Below the pieces are notes generated by a model that did not search any database, had not been told where the DNA came from, and worked only from the letters and a program-made list of their open reading frames with translations. A DNA stretch of 64,000 nucleotides from Flavobacteriales bacterium (GTDB taxonomy: Bacteria; Bacteroidota; Bacteroidia; Flavobacteriales_D; Sanyastnellaceae): positions 1-64,000 of the forward strand of contig JAIXWX010000002.1 of assembly GCA_027491075.1 (NCBI GenBank). Reading direction: 5' to 3'. Every line of letters begins with the position of its first letter. Position 1 is the first letter of the stretch. Position numbers and translations under genes: made by a program. Below, one piece after another: positions 28,071 to 37,331 of the stretch.

Positions 28071-28397
28071 ATGAAATTACTTCTGTCGACACTTTTAATC
28101 GCTCTATCGAGTATTGTTTACTGTCAATCTACGGCAAAGGTGGAATTTGAAGCAATCCCTGAAAAATTGAACGCGGGTGAAGATTTAATTTGGAGGGTAA
28201 CGACCAACCAAGAGGTGCAATTGGAACTCGCTATTTTCTCCGATAATTATTTAGGATTTCAAGCAAATGCAGAACTCACCACAGGAAAACATGAATACGT
28301 GATTAAAACAGAATCATGGCCAGCGGGTCAATATTTCATTCTTGCTAAAGGTGAGCACATTCATGTGCAAGAAGAGTTGGAGATTTTAAAGCGATGA
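28071..28397 (+). CDS. Small secreted beta-rich protein, unknown function
   Basis: The 108-residue protein has a signal peptide (LLLSTLLIALSSIVYCQ; the Cys-Gln boundary might also suggest SPaseI cleavage before QSTAK). The rest (VEFEAIPEKLNAGEDLIWRV ... LTTGKHEYVIKTESWPAGQYFILAKGE) reads like a single Ig-like/fn3-like fold of the type found at C-termini, but it lacks the T9SS SxxG pattern. Its stop overlaps the convergent trhO gene by 12 nt. No function assigned. Confidence 0.7.
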   Translation: MKLLLSTLLIALSSIVYCQSTAKVEFEAIPEKLNAGEDLIWRVTTNQEVQLELAIFSDNYLGFQANAELTTGKHEYVIKTESWPAGQYFILAKGEHIHVQEELEILKR

Positions 28398-29432
28398 TGA
28401 TTCTCCATCTGTTCGCAAATGCTTGCCTCTGCCCTTTCTAAAAACATTTCGCTCAGTCTTCTTTCCCTTGCGGATAATTCTTTGTTCCTCTTCTGGTAAG
28501 TGAAAGATTTGCTGACATTCTGTTGAACAACAATTATCGTATTTCGCTTTGCACTCAGGGCATTGAATAAACAGAATATGACAGGCCAGATTTGCGCAGT
28601 TGGTATGTGTATCGAAAGCTTTTCCGCACTGATGACATGAAGCGATTACCTCTTCTCCTATTCTCTCTGCCATGCGCTCATCAAAAACAAAATTCACCCC
28701 TTTAAACTTATTCTCCAATCCTTCGCTTTTGATATCTCGCGCATACTTGATGATGCCACCTTCCAGATGATAAACATTTTCAAAGCCCTTGTATTTTAAA
28801 TATGCGCTAGCTTTCTCACATCGAATTCCACCTGTGCAATACATCAGCACTTGTTTGTCTTTGTCTTTCTCAAGAATATCCTCTACTACTTTTAACTCTT
28901 CGCGAAAGGTATCCACATCTGGAAGTATTGCCCCCTGAAAATGCCCGACCTCACTTTCATAGTGATTACGCATGTCCACAACTACAGTATTGGGATCATT
29001 CATTTTGTTATTGAATTCTTCTGCGGATAGATACTTTCCCGTATTAGAAGGATCAAAACTTGGATCGTCAATGCCATCGGCCACTATTTTGGAGCGCACC
29101 TTTAAGCGCAGTGCGAAGAATGACTTTCCGTTGTCTTGAACTGCGGTATTCAATCGAACTCCATTCAAAAATGAAATCGAGTATAAATGACTCTTAAACT
29201 CTTCAAAGCGATTGCTTGGTACTGAAATTTGTGAGTTGATTCCCTCAGAAGCCACATAAGTTCTTCCCAAAACTCCCAGTTCAGACCATTTTATATAAAG
29301 CGAATCACGAAACTCCGTGGGATTTTCTATTCTAGCATACTGATAAAAAGAGACAGTAGTGCGTTCTTCTTGACTTTGCGCTATGCGCGCTTTCAGAATC
29401 CGTTTGTCTTCTGTGTTGTATAACTTTTTCAT
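28386..29432 (-). CDS. trhO: tRNA uridine(34) hydroxylase TrhO (YceA-type rhodanese)
   Basis: The 348-residue protein has an N-terminal ferredoxin-like domain (TTVSFYQYARI ... GRTYVASEGINSQISVP) and a rhodanese domain (about 130-225) with the active-site loop MYCTGGIRCEKA. A C-terminal Cys-rich zinc-binding segment follows (CHQCGKAFDTHTNC, CPECKAKYDNCCSTEC). TrhO makes 5-hydroxyuridine at position 34 of some tRNAs, using oxygen. It has a good promoter at 29466-29497. Its 3' end overlaps the neighbouring convergent gene. Confidence 0.95.
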   Translation of the reverse strand: MKKLYNTEDKRILKARIAQSQEERTTVSFYQYARIENPTEFRDSLYIKWSELGVLGRTYVASEGINSQISVPSNRFEEFKSHLYSISFLNGVRLNTAVQDNGKSFFALRLKVRSKIVADGIDDPSFDPSNTGKYLSAEEFNNKMNDPNTVVVDMRNHYESEVGHFQGAILPDVDTFREELKVVEDILEKDKDKQVLMYCTGGIRCEKASAYLKYKGFENVYHLEGGIIKYARDIKSEGLENKFKGVNFVFDERMAERIGEEVIASCHQCGKAFDTHTNCANLACHILFIQCPECKAKYDNCCSTECQQIFHLPEEEQRIIRKGKKTERNVFRKGRGKHLRTDGESSSL

Positions 29433-29465
29433 GTTGAAAGATATAAGCGTATATTATACCTATGA

Positions 29466-29497
29466 CAAAAGTAAATCAATCGATTTAAATGGACAAA
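29466..29497 (-). promoter_or_regulatory. Bacteroidota-type promoter of trhO
   Basis: On the minus strand, TTTG (29497-29494), a 20-nt spacer and TACTTTTG (29473-29466) match the -33/-7 consensus. The -7 element lies 33 nt before the ATG at 29432. Confidence 0.55.
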
Positions 29498-29527
29498 ACT
29501 CGCTATATCGGCATCAAAACTTGAATC

Positions 29528-30190
29528 TCACTCCTTTCCAAATGTCTTCTCTATCAAGGGTTCAAAGCGATCAAGAATAATTCTAAACCGAATAACATAT
29601 ACCGGGGCGGTAAAATTCTGCTCAATGTTCCGATTGCCCCGAACAGTCAGTCGATATCCGTAACCAGCGCCAATTCCAACCAAGTTGAGTATTTTATATT
29701 CAAAACCGATGGTCGGTTCATAAACCAGTGCTCCCGTTTCGAAGACTCTTTGAGCTCCTTTTCTACCATCGGTGTCTAAGAATATTCTTCCATAACCGAG
29801 GTTGGCGGTTACCATCGTTTCCCATGGCCCTTTTCTAAAAAAAGAATATTCCACATACGGGCCCAAATAACGGAACACCACCCTTGCCGATTCAACACCC
29901 TGTGGCCCCTGAATTTCTTGATTTAAATCACTGTAAAGCCAACTATAGCCTACACCCAACTGGAAGGTTTTGCCAAAAGAAACCCCGCCCTTTATACCCC
30001 CTATTTGTGCCGTTCTACCAGATATAAATGAGTTCCGAAAGTCAAGCTTTAGTGAAGGCTTCGGTTTGTTTTTAAAAACCTTGTTCAAGCTATCCGATAG
30101 ATTCACTGTCTGGGCGCTGCTGGAGGTATTCATTAGAATTAGATGAATACAAAAGGCCACAGACCACCGCATTAAGAATCTCATTATCAT
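29528..30190 (-). CDS. Putative outer membrane beta-barrel protein, unknown function
   Basis: Start chosen at ATG 30190 (MIMRFLMRWSVAFCIHLILM), which gives a signal peptide; 30184 is equal and the longer frame to 30265 lacks one. The mature 190-odd residues show alternating hydrophobic beta strands (GKTFQLGVGYSWLYSDL, FRYLGPYVEYSFF, METMVTANLGYG-like, FEYKILNLVGIGAGYGYRL) ending with FRIILDRFE. This is the pattern of small 8- to 10-strand porin-like barrels. No ligand is evident. It is divergent from ruvB across 110 nt. Confidence 0.75.
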   Translation of the reverse strand: MIMRFLMRWSVAFCIHLILMNTSSSAQTVNLSDSLNKVFKNKPKPSLKLDFRNSFISGRTAQIGGIKGGVSFGKTFQLGVGYSWLYSDLNQEIQGPQGVESARVVFRYLGPYVEYSFFRKGPWETMVTANLGYGRIFLDTDGRKGAQRVFETGALVYEPTIGFEYKILNLVGIGAGYGYRLTVRGNRNIEQNFTAPVYVIRFRIILDRFEPLIEKTFGKE

Positions 30191-30300
30191 AGGATGTTTG
30201 AACACCTTTATAGGGAGTTTAGCAGGGTGTAAAGATACTTTCTCCAAAAGAACTTTCGTCTTCATTTATGGAAGGCCAAAAGCGCTTATTTTTGAAAGCT

Positions 30301-31323
30301 ATGACAGACGGATTTGACATTCGGCATGAAGCAGATCAACCCCATGACAAAGACCTAGATAAAGTCTTAAGACCCAAATCATTTGATGATTTCACTGGTC
30401 AGGGACAAGTTTTGGAGAATCTTGAGGTATTTGTTAAAGCAGCCAAACTCAGAGATGAGGCGTTGGATCATGTGCTTTTTCATGGACCGCCCGGTCTGGG
30501 AAAAACTACTTTGGCTTATATCATTGCCAATGAAATGGGAGTGAGCATGAAAACCACCTCTGGCCCTGTGCTTGACAAACCAGCCGACCTTGCAGGCCTA
30601 TTGACCAATCTCGAACCCAATGACGTACTCTTCATTGATGAGATCCACCGTTTGAGTCCTGTAGTAGAAGAATATCTGTATTCCGCTATGGAAGACTACA
30701 GCATTGATCTAGTAATTGACACCGGACCGAATGCTCGATCGGTTCAGATCAAATTAAATCCGTTTACCCTTGTTGGGGCCACCACTAGAAGTGGATTATT
30801 AACTGCCCCATTGCGCGCGCGATTTGGAATCAATGCTCGTCTTCAATACTACGACGCCAAAACCCTAACCAATATTGTTGAAAGAAGTGCTGAGCTTTTA
30901 AGAATAGAAATTAAAGAAGATGCTGCATTCGAGATTGCACGAAGAAGCAGAGGCACTCCTCGTATTGCCAATGCACTCCTAAGAAGAGTGCGCGACTTTG
31001 CACAAATCAAAGGAGATGGTACCATTGAGATCAATATCACTCGCACTGCGCTCAATGCTCTCAATGTTGACACACTTGGACTTGATGAGATGGACAATAA
31101 GATATTGCTGACCATCATGGATAAATTTAACGGCGGGCCTGTGGGTCTAACAACCATCGCAACAGCGGTCGGGGAAGACGCAGGCACTATTGAAGAAGTA
31201 TATGAGCCTTTCTTAATTCAGGAAGGTTTTTTGACACGCACTCCGCGCGGACGCCAACTGACAGAACTGACATATAAACATCTTGGAAAGACGAGAAGAC
31301 CTGACGCAGGAAAGCTGTTTTAG
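30301..31323 (+). CDS. ruvB: Holliday junction branch migration helicase RuvB
   Basis: ATG 30301 gives 340 residues, the standard length; a start at 30268 adds 11 residues with no family support. The motifs are [13 protein letters not shown], Walker [10 protein letters not shown], Walker [11 protein letters not shown], sensor [18 protein letters not shown] with the arginine finger, and a C-terminal winged helix ([26 protein letters not shown]). The hexamer drives branch migration with RuvA. The C-terminus [12 protein letters not shown] is normal. Confidence 0.98.
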   Translation: MTDGFDIRHEADQPHDKDLDKVLRPKSFDDFTGQGQVLENLEVFVKAAKLRDEALDHVLFHGPPGLGKTTLAYIIANEMGVSMKTTSGPVLDKPADLAGLLTNLEPNDVLFIDEIHRLSPVVEEYLYSAMEDYSIDLVIDTGPNARSVQIKLNPFTLVGATTRSGLLTAPLRARFGINARLQYYDAKTLTNIVERSAELLRIEIKEDAAFEIARRSRGTPRIANALLRRVRDFAQIKGDGTIEINITRTALNALNVDTLGLDEMDNKILLTIMDKFNGGPVGLTTIATAVGEDAGTIEEVYEPFLIQEGFLTRTPRGRQLTELTYKHLGKTRRPDAGKLF

Positions 31324-31360
31324 GTGTTATTTTTTGAAAGAAATTGAGCGGTAAGAGAAT

Positions 31361-31390
31361 TTTGTAAGACCAGGATTCTTATTAATTTAG
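31361..31390 (+). promoter_or_regulatory. Putative promoter of the PAS-LuxR regulator
   Basis: TTTG (31361-31364), an 18-nt spacer and TAATTTAG (31383-31390, one mismatch to TAnnTTTG) lie just 4 nt before the ATG at 31395. The transcript would be nearly leaderless. Confidence 0.35.
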
Positions 31391-31394
31391 TACC

Positions 31395-32186
31395 ATGCAA
31401 TTTGAACTGAATAACCTAAAAGCAAATTTTCTTCAAGCTATTCAACAAAATCTTAGTTCTGAAGCTATAAACTCTCAAGATTACGATGCGCTTATCAAGG
31501 AGTTTTCTCATTTCATTCTAGAAAACCATGTGGGAAGTGTACTTTACGTGTTGGACCACAGCGCTCAAAAATATCTTTTCGTAAGCAATAACTGCGAACA
31601 GGTATTTGGATATTCTAAAACTGAAATTCTTGAAGGAGGCCTAGAATTTTTGTGGAATGCCATGCACCCAGACGATTGCTCTCTCATGAGAAATGGAGCC
31701 ATGGGAAACTCTTATTATGAATTTGTAAAGCTCATCCCAACAGAACAACTGGATCGATTCACCTTTACCTATAACTTTCGAATAAATACCGCCAAAGGGA
31801 ATTATATCAGTGTTTTAGCACAGACCAAAGTACTATTGAGAAGCATGGATAAGACCCCGATGATTACGATGGGAACGCTATCAGATATAAGCGATTACAA
31901 GACGGATGTCAATATGAGCTTAAAGGTGACCCATTATTACCCGTCTACCAAAAAGTTGAAATCAACTTTACTATACGTCAACACTCAATCCAACATTCAG
32001 CTTTCACGAAGAGAGATTGAAATTCTCAAACTCATTTCCAAAGGCGCTCAAAACAAAAGGATTTCTGAAGAACTTGACATCAGCATTTACACCGTGCGTT
32101 CGCATAGGAGAAGTATACTGTTAAAGTTGGAATGCGACAATTTTAAAAAGGCGACCATTAAAGCAAAAGCCGTCGGTCTCATTTAA
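31395..32186 (+). CDS. PAS-domain LuxR-type transcriptional regulator
   Basis: The 263-residue protein has a PAS/PAC-like sensor domain (about 55-180; YVLDHSAQKYLFVSNNCEQVFGYSKTEIL, LWNAMHPDD) and a C-terminal LuxR helix-turn-helix (about 197-260; LSRREIEILKLISKGAQNKR, then ISEELDISIYTVRSHRRSILLKL). No receiver domain is present, so it is not a classical response regulator. The signal is unknown. It ends at a terminator shared by convergent transcription from the oxidase operon. Confidence 0.88.
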   Translation: MQFELNNLKANFLQAIQQNLSSEAINSQDYDALIKEFSHFILENHVGSVLYVLDHSAQKYLFVSNNCEQVFGYSKTEILEGGLEFLWNAMHPDDCSLMRNGAMGNSYYEFVKLIPTEQLDRFTFTYNFRINTAKGNYISVLAQTKVLLRSMDKTPMITMGTLSDISDYKTDVNMSLKVTHYYPSTKKLKSTLLYVNTQSNIQLSRREIEILKLISKGAQNKRISEELDISIYTVRSHRRSILLKLECDNFKKATIKAKAVGLI

Positions 32187-32197
32187 AAAAACACTTC

Positions 32198-32229
32198 AAA
32201 AAAAAGTCCCGATAAATCGGGACTTTTTT
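32198..32229. terminator. Bidirectional terminator between the PAS-LuxR gene and the oxidase operon
   Basis: AGTCCCGA (32206-32213) pairs with TCGGGACT (32217-32224) across a short AAA-type loop, with A8 before and T6 after. It works for both converging transcripts and lies 10 nt downstream of the oxidase subunit I stop on the minus strand. Confidence 0.85.
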
Positions 32230-32238
32230 AATTTCTTT

Positions 32239-34032
32239 TTAGTGACCATGCTCACCAGCCTTCAATGGCACCACTTGAGGAACAAAATCCTCTTCGTGCT
32301 CAGGATTGCTGTAATCATAGGCCCAACGATGAACCTCTGGTATCGCACCAGGCCAGTTGCCGTGAATACCTTTCACTGGAGTAGTCCATTCCAATGTATT
32401 GGATCCCCAAGGATTCTGAGTGGCCACTTGACCAAACCAAATGCTGTGGAAGAAGTTGAACAAGAATAAAATTTGTGCCGCTCCACCAACGATGGCAAAG
32501 GTTGAGATTACAGGATTCAAGTCCATCACCCAATCCAAAAAGCCGAACTCGCTGTAGCTGTAATAACGACGAGGAGCGCCTGCCATACCTACGAAGTGCA
32601 TTGGGAAGAATACTCCATACCCGCACACCAAGGTGAGCCAGAAGTGCGCATATCCCAATTTCGTATTGAGCATTCGGCCGTACATTTTAGGGAACCAGTG
32701 ATAAATCCCTGCCAGCATTCCGAATATTGCCGACATCCCCATTACGATGTGGAAGTGTGCAACGACAAAATAGGTATCGTGTACGTTCACGTCCAATGCA
32801 GAGTCTGCAAGTATGATACCTGTCAAACCACCGGTAACGAAAGTGGACACCAATCCAATACTAAATAGCATTGCAGGTGTGAATCGAATATTTCCTTGCC
32901 ACAAAGTGGTAATATAGTTGAATGCCTTTACTGCTGAAGGAATCGCAATCAAAAGTGTAGTAAATACAAACACACTACCAATGAAAGGATTCATTCCAGT
33001 CACATACATGTGGTGTCCCCATACGATGAACGACAAGAATCCAATGGCTAGAATAGAACCCACCATCGCTTTGTAGCCGAAGATTGGCTTACGGCTATTG
33101 GTAGAGATCACTTCAGAGCTAATACCTAATGCAGGCAACAATACGATATACACCTCTGGGTGACCCAAGAACCAGAACAAGTGCTGGTATAGAAGAGGAG
33201 ATCCGCCTGTTACATCTAGCGCTTGACCTTCAATAAAGATATCAGAAAGATAAAACGCGGTACCGAAGCTTCTATCCATGAGTAACAATACCACCGCAGA
33301 CACCAATACGGGGAATGAAAGCACTCCTAGAATTGCTGTTACGAAAATTGCCCACATGGTCAAAGGAAGTCGCGTCATCTTCATTCCTTTTGTGCGCAAG
33401 TTGATGATGGTTACAATGTAGTTCAAACCTCCCAAAAGAGAGGATGCTACGAAAAGAACCATAGAAATCAACCAAAGGGTCATACCTGTTCCTGAACCAG
33501 GCATCGCTTGTGGCAATGCTGAGAGAGGAGGATAGACCGTCCAACCACCTGATGCTGCTCCACCTTCAACGAAAAGGGAAGCCACCATGATGATAGAAGA
33601 GACTAAGAAAAACCAGAAAGAAAGCATGTTCAAGAAACCCGATGCCATGTCTCTTGCCCCGATTTGCAACGGAATCAAAAGGTTAGCAAACGTTCCTGAC
33701 AGACCTCCCGTAAGAACGAAGAATACCATGATGGTACCGTGGATTGTTACCATCGCTAGGTAGGCATTTCCATTCATTACCCCATTCGGCGCCCATTTGT
33801 CACCAAGGAAGAAATTTAAAATTCCGAAACTTTCTCCCGGCCAACCCAATTGAAGGCGGAAAAAAATCGACAACATCACAGCAATGATTCCCATAAAAAT
33901 AGCAGTAATAAGAAACTGCTTTGAAATCATTTTGTGATCTTGCGAAAATACGTACTTAGAGATAAAACTCTCTTCGTGGTGATGACCGTGGTCATGACCA
34001 TGTGCATGTGTGTGTTCTGCTGAGGCTCCCAT
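32239..34032 (-). CDS. ctaD: Cytochrome c oxidase subunit I
   Basis: The 597-residue heme-copper oxidase core has 12 transmembrane helices. Heme and CuB ligands are visible: His in VTIHGTIMVFF (low-spin heme a), HPEVYIVLLPALG (CuB His and cross-linked Tyr), the WGHHMYVTG His pair (CuB), and the HFHIVMG pair (heme a3 and heme a). The N-terminus is unusually histidine-rich (EHTHAHGHDHGHHHEE, about 6-21) before FISKYVFSQDHK. It is the last gene of the eight-gene operon. Subunit III and assembly genes are not adjacent. It pumps protons while reducing oxygen in the inner membrane. Confidence 0.97.
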   Translation of the reverse strand: MGASAEHTHAHGHDHGHHHEESFISKYVFSQDHKMISKQFLITAIFMGIIAVMLSIFFRLQLGWPGESFGILNFFLGDKWAPNGVMNGNAYLAMVTIHGTIMVFFVLTGGLSGTFANLLIPLQIGARDMASGFLNMLSFWFFLVSSIIMVASLFVEGGAASGGWTVYPPLSALPQAMPGSGTGMTLWLISMVLFVASSLLGGLNYIVTIINLRTKGMKMTRLPLTMWAIFVTAILGVLSFPVLVSAVVLLLMDRSFGTAFYLSDIFIEGQALDVTGGSPLLYQHLFWFLGHPEVYIVLLPALGISSEVISTNSRKPIFGYKAMVGSILAIGFLSFIVWGHHMYVTGMNPFIGSVFVFTTLLIAIPSAVKAFNYITTLWQGNIRFTPAMLFSIGLVSTFVTGGLTGIILADSALDVNVHDTYFVVAHFHIVMGMSAIFGMLAGIYHWFPKMYGRMLNTKLGYAHFWLTLVCGYGVFFPMHFVGMAGAPRRYYSYSEFGFLDWVMDLNPVISTFAIVGGAAQILFLFNFFHSIWFGQVATQNPWGSNTLEWTTPVKGIHGNWPGAIPEVHRWAYDYSNPEHEEDFVPQVVPLKAGEHGH

Positions 34033-34056
34033 TTCTTTTTTCCTCTTTAAATTTTC

Positions 34057-35325
34057 TTAGTCGTTTTTTTGTGCAATTGCTGCTGGCTTCTTCAATTGAA
34101 CGCCTGCTGTTGCGGTGCTATCAGTAGTAGAGGATGTTTCTTCTTTCTTAGGTTCTTCCTTTGGCGCTACAAAGGACTTTTGCTTTTCAACCCACGCAAG
34201 GTAATCTTTCTCGTCTTCAACAATAACTTTTATTTGCATATTGTAGTGAGAAACACCGCAAACCTTATTGCAAAGGAGAATATAGTCGAATGTATCATCA
34301 CCGAGTTTCTCTCTCATTTCCGCGGTGGTGATCGTTGGCGTCATTTTGAAACGTGTTGGAATTCCAGGCACTGTATTCATTTGCGCTCTAAAGTGAGGCA
34401 TGTAAGCAGAGTGAATAACGTCTTGTGAACGGAAAATAAATTCTACTTCCTTACCTACGGGGATATGGAGTTCTGTATTAATTACTTTATCATCCGCTCC
34501 AGCTTCCCACTCACTCATGCCTGTTACTGGATTTTGAGTTTCATTAATGTCTAGCACACGTTGCTTAAGACGTTCTAAGCGATATAACTTTTCATTCTGG
34601 CTTTCGACATAACTATCAGGCCAGATGGGCAACTTTTGATTTTCTTCAATTGCCTTTTTAAGCTTTTCGATGTCGACGTCAATTGAATCTACCTTCGCTT
34701 TAATGTTTTCTTTAGTAACGATACCGAGCGGATTAGAAGCAGGATCAATCAAGTTGTAAGTGCTTGAACCGAAGGTTTTATTTTCACCTGGGTATCTCAC
34801 AATCCAACCGAATTGCTTGGAATAAACTTCCACTTGAATGGCGTCTGCGCTCGCAGGACCGGTAATGTTATTCCAAGTAATCAATCCATACACGATGATA
34901 AAGGCCATAGTCACCCCTGGGATCAAAGTCCAAATCATCTCTAGACGGTTGTCATGTGCAAAGAAGCGTGCTTTTCTATCCTTGCGATAGTAGTACTTCC
35001 ATGAGAAAAAGAACAGCAAAGCATTTACAACGAAGAACACGATTGTGATCATCCAAATGTTGATTTTCATCAAGTAATCTACTTCCGCACCGTGCATCGA
35101 AGCTGCTTCAGGTAAATAATTTCCGTAGCGGTCATACAAATAAATCACAGAGGCGAAGAACACAAACATCCATACAAGCATAAGATTCGCTTGAAGCTTA
35201 TTGTCCGCTGTTGAAATGTCCTCCTCACGGGTCTTGCGCAAACTTCTCGTAAGTTCATACACCTTCGTCAGTTGAGCAATCGCTATGATGGCTAAAACGA
35301 CGACTAAAAGAATCAATAGTTTCAT
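34057..35325 (-). CDS. ctaC: Cytochrome c oxidase subunit II
   Basis: The 422-residue protein has an N-terminal membrane helix (LLILLVVVLAIIAIAQL), two further helices near residues 45-110, and a periplasmic cupredoxin domain with a long helical insertion (about 210-250). The CuA site is complete: His in VIHSAYMPHF, then CNKVCGVSHYNM (Cys-x3-Cys-x3-His-x2-Met). No c-type heme domain is fused at the C-terminus, so electrons must come from ActA/ActE or a soluble cytochrome c. The C-terminal tail (about 385-422) is Lys/Glu/Ser/Thr-rich low complexity. It sits between actF and subunit I with 34 and 24 nt gaps. Confidence 0.96.
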   Translation of the reverse strand: MKLLILLVVVLAIIAIAQLTKVYELTRSLRKTREEDISTADNKLQANLMLVWMFVFFASVIYLYDRYGNYLPEAASMHGAEVDYLMKINIWMITIVFFVVNALLFFFSWKYYYRKDRKARFFAHDNRLEMIWTLIPGVTMAFIIVYGLITWNNITGPASADAIQVEVYSKQFGWIVRYPGENKTFGSSTYNLIDPASNPLGIVTKENIKAKVDSIDVDIEKLKKAIEENQKLPIWPDSYVESQNEKLYRLERLKQRVLDINETQNPVTGMSEWEAGADDKVINTELHIPVGKEVEFIFRSQDVIHSAYMPHFRAQMNTVPGIPTRFKMTPTITTAEMREKLGDDTFDYILLCNKVCGVSHYNMQIKVIVEDEKDYLAWVEKQKSFVAPKEEPKKEETSSTTDSTATAGVQLKKPAAIAQKND

Positions 35326-35359
35326 GTCGCTATTTGATTTATCTCTTTATTTTAATTCT

Positions 35360-36604
35360 TTAAATACTATGGTTCTCAGATTCCTGGAAGAATGGATGCT
35401 TAATAGGTAGCAAATTCGCTTTCGTCAATGCTCTTGATACCACAAAAACAAACAGACCTAGGAAGCCTAAAAACATTCCAATTTCGAACCAACCAACGAA
35501 AGTAGTGTGATGACCTTCTCCAAAGCCCCACTCGAGGTGACCGTGAACGGTTCCGGGAATGACTGCCATGTAAAGATCTGCGAAGTGACCGAGGAAGATG
35601 ATTACGCCAACGCGAGTGAGATACTTAAAGTTTCTTTTCGCATCACGTGCCATTAGAACATAAAAAGGCACCGCAAAGTTCACTGCAAATACACCCCACA
35701 TACCATACATGTAGTGCTCATATCTGGTTTGGAAATAAGTAACTTCTTCAGGAATATTCGAATACCAAATCAGCATGTATTGACAGAACCACAAGTAGCT
35801 CCAAAGCATCGATACAGCGAACACCCATTTACCCATATCGTGAACGTGAGAATCATTCACTTGAGCCAAGTATCCTTTGCCTTTCAACCAAATCACAGTA
35901 AGTGTTGCGAAGATCATGGTGGTCACCCACATTCCAGAGAAGATGTACCATCCGTACATTGTAGAAAACCAATGCGTATCAATGCTCATCAACCAGTCCC
36001 AAGAAAGAGTGCTGCTGAACACGGCAAAGAAAACCAAGAATACTGCGCTGCGGCGATAGAATCTGTAGTGAATCTCTGTTCCACCTACGGTATCTTCTTG
36101 AATACTCCATTGACGGAACTTACGAGCAAAAATGATAAATACAGCAGCATAAACTAATACTCTAAGCCAGAAAAACCAAGCGCTCAAATAAGGTCGTTTA
36201 TTGGCAATCAATTCATCGTATTCAGGTGAGGTAGGATCGTATACCGCACTATCCATCCAGTGGTACAAATGATGTCCATGGAATTGGCCAACCAGAAGGA
36301 CGAAGACTATAACGCCCAATCCATAAGGAATGTAGGCAAACATGGCTTCAAAAATCCTTTTTACCATTGCCGACCATGCCACTTCAGCAGCATACTGTAA
36401 CGCGTAGAAGAAAAGTGCTCCTAGTGCGATTGCAAAAAAGAAGAAACCATTAATTAAGAGGTTTCCCCACCAGTAGGTGTGATGGTCCGTTTTATCGGCA
36501 AACCAGCCTAAAACAGTTGCAAGAATTCCCACTCCCATGAGAATCATTGACCATTTTTTTACATTGGCCGGTAGTTCAAATTGCAGCTTGTTATCGTGTG
36601 CCAT
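35360..36604 (-). CDS. actF: Alternative complex III subunit ActF (quinol:cytochrome c oxidoreductase, NrfD-like subunit 2)
   Basis: The 414-residue polytopic membrane protein (about 10 helices) follows actE after 27 nt. Sequence such as DTHWFSTMYGWYIFSGMW, FWLRVLVYA and HGHLEWGFGEGHHTTFVGW is typical of the second NrfD-like quinol oxidoreductase subunit of ACIII in Bacteroidota. It is thought to help proton transfer rather than carry the main quinol site. Confidence 0.92.
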   Translation of the reverse strand: MAHDNKLQFELPANVKKWSMILMGVGILATVLGWFADKTDHHTYWWGNLLINGFFFFAIALGALFFYALQYAAEVAWSAMVKRIFEAMFAYIPYGLGVIVFVLLVGQFHGHHLYHWMDSAVYDPTSPEYDELIANKRPYLSAWFFWLRVLVYAAVFIIFARKFRQWSIQEDTVGGTEIHYRFYRRSAVFLVFFAVFSSTLSWDWLMSIDTHWFSTMYGWYIFSGMWVTTMIFATLTVIWLKGKGYLAQVNDSHVHDMGKWVFAVSMLWSYLWFCQYMLIWYSNIPEEVTYFQTRYEHYMYGMWGVFAVNFAVPFYVLMARDAKRNFKYLTRVGVIIFLGHFADLYMAVIPGTVHGHLEWGFGEGHHTTFVGWFEIGMFLGFLGLFVFVVSRALTKANLLPIKHPFFQESENHSI

Positions 36605-36631
36605 ATCTGAGGTAATCCAGATTTAGTAGTG

Positions 36632-37330
36632 TTATTGTTTTGTTGAATCAGCAGGCGCTTCTGTTGCCTTGAGTTTTAACATCCCTTTCTCATCAAATTC
36701 AGGATTGCTTACTCCTTGTTGCAAACATTTTACATATTGCACCACTTGCCAGCGCTCTAATTGATTCAGCTGTGAAGCATGTTGACCCATCAATCCTTTT
36801 CCATAGGTGATTGAGTGGAACATTTTACCCTCTGGTAAGTCCTTCAACTTGGTAGCATAATCTGGAATACCATTGATGTGACCATTCTTTGAAATTGCTC
36901 CATCTCCGTGGCCTTCTTTTCCATGACAATGTGTACACATGATGGCGTAAATTTCCTTTCCTCTTTCCACATGATCTTTCATGGGGAGAATCGGGCTTTT
37001 CACTTCCATCGCAGCGCGCTCATAATCCTCTGGGGTATTCGCAAGAGCGTAAGGCATGACAAACATTGCTGCTGCGCCACCTCCCGTATACGGAATAGTT
37101 CCCGCAACTGGTTCTCTTACCAAAACAGGCTTGATTCCAGCAGCATCTTTTTGAGCTTGTGTCCAATCAACATGTTTGTTTGCTCCGTAATCCACATAGG
37201 CTTCTGGTGCTGGTGAACGATACATGTCTGGCATATACTCCACCCCTGGTGCATTGGGATCAGAAGTGCAGGCAACAAACATCATTGCTGTTGCTGCCAT
37301 TCCAAGTAAAAAATAGGATGGTCTATTCAT
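36632..37330 (-). CDS. actE: Alternative complex III monoheme cytochrome c lipoprotein ActE
   Basis: The 232-residue protein has a lipobox (MMFVACTSDP, Cys21) for lipidation and one CxxCH heme motif (IMCTHCHGKEGHGDG) in a class I cytochrome c domain (about 115-215), with a likely Met ligand in GKGLMGQHASQL. The segment EYMPDMYRSPAPEAY is also characteristic of ACIII ActE. It faces the periplasm and passes electrons from ActA to the oxidase or to soluble cytochrome c. It starts 1 nt after the actD stop. Confidence 0.94.
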   Translation of the reverse strand: MNRPSYFLLGMAATAMMFVACTSDPNAPGVEYMPDMYRSPAPEAYVDYGANKHVDWTQAQKDAAGIKPVLVREPVAGTIPYTGGGAAAMFVMPYALANTPEDYERAAMEVKSPILPMKDHVERGKEIYAIMCTHCHGKEGHGDGAISKNGHINGIPDYATKLKDLPEGKMFHSITYGKGLMGQHASQLNQLERWQVVQYVKCLQQGVSNPEFDEKGMLKLKATEAPADSTKQ

Positions 37331-37331
37331 C

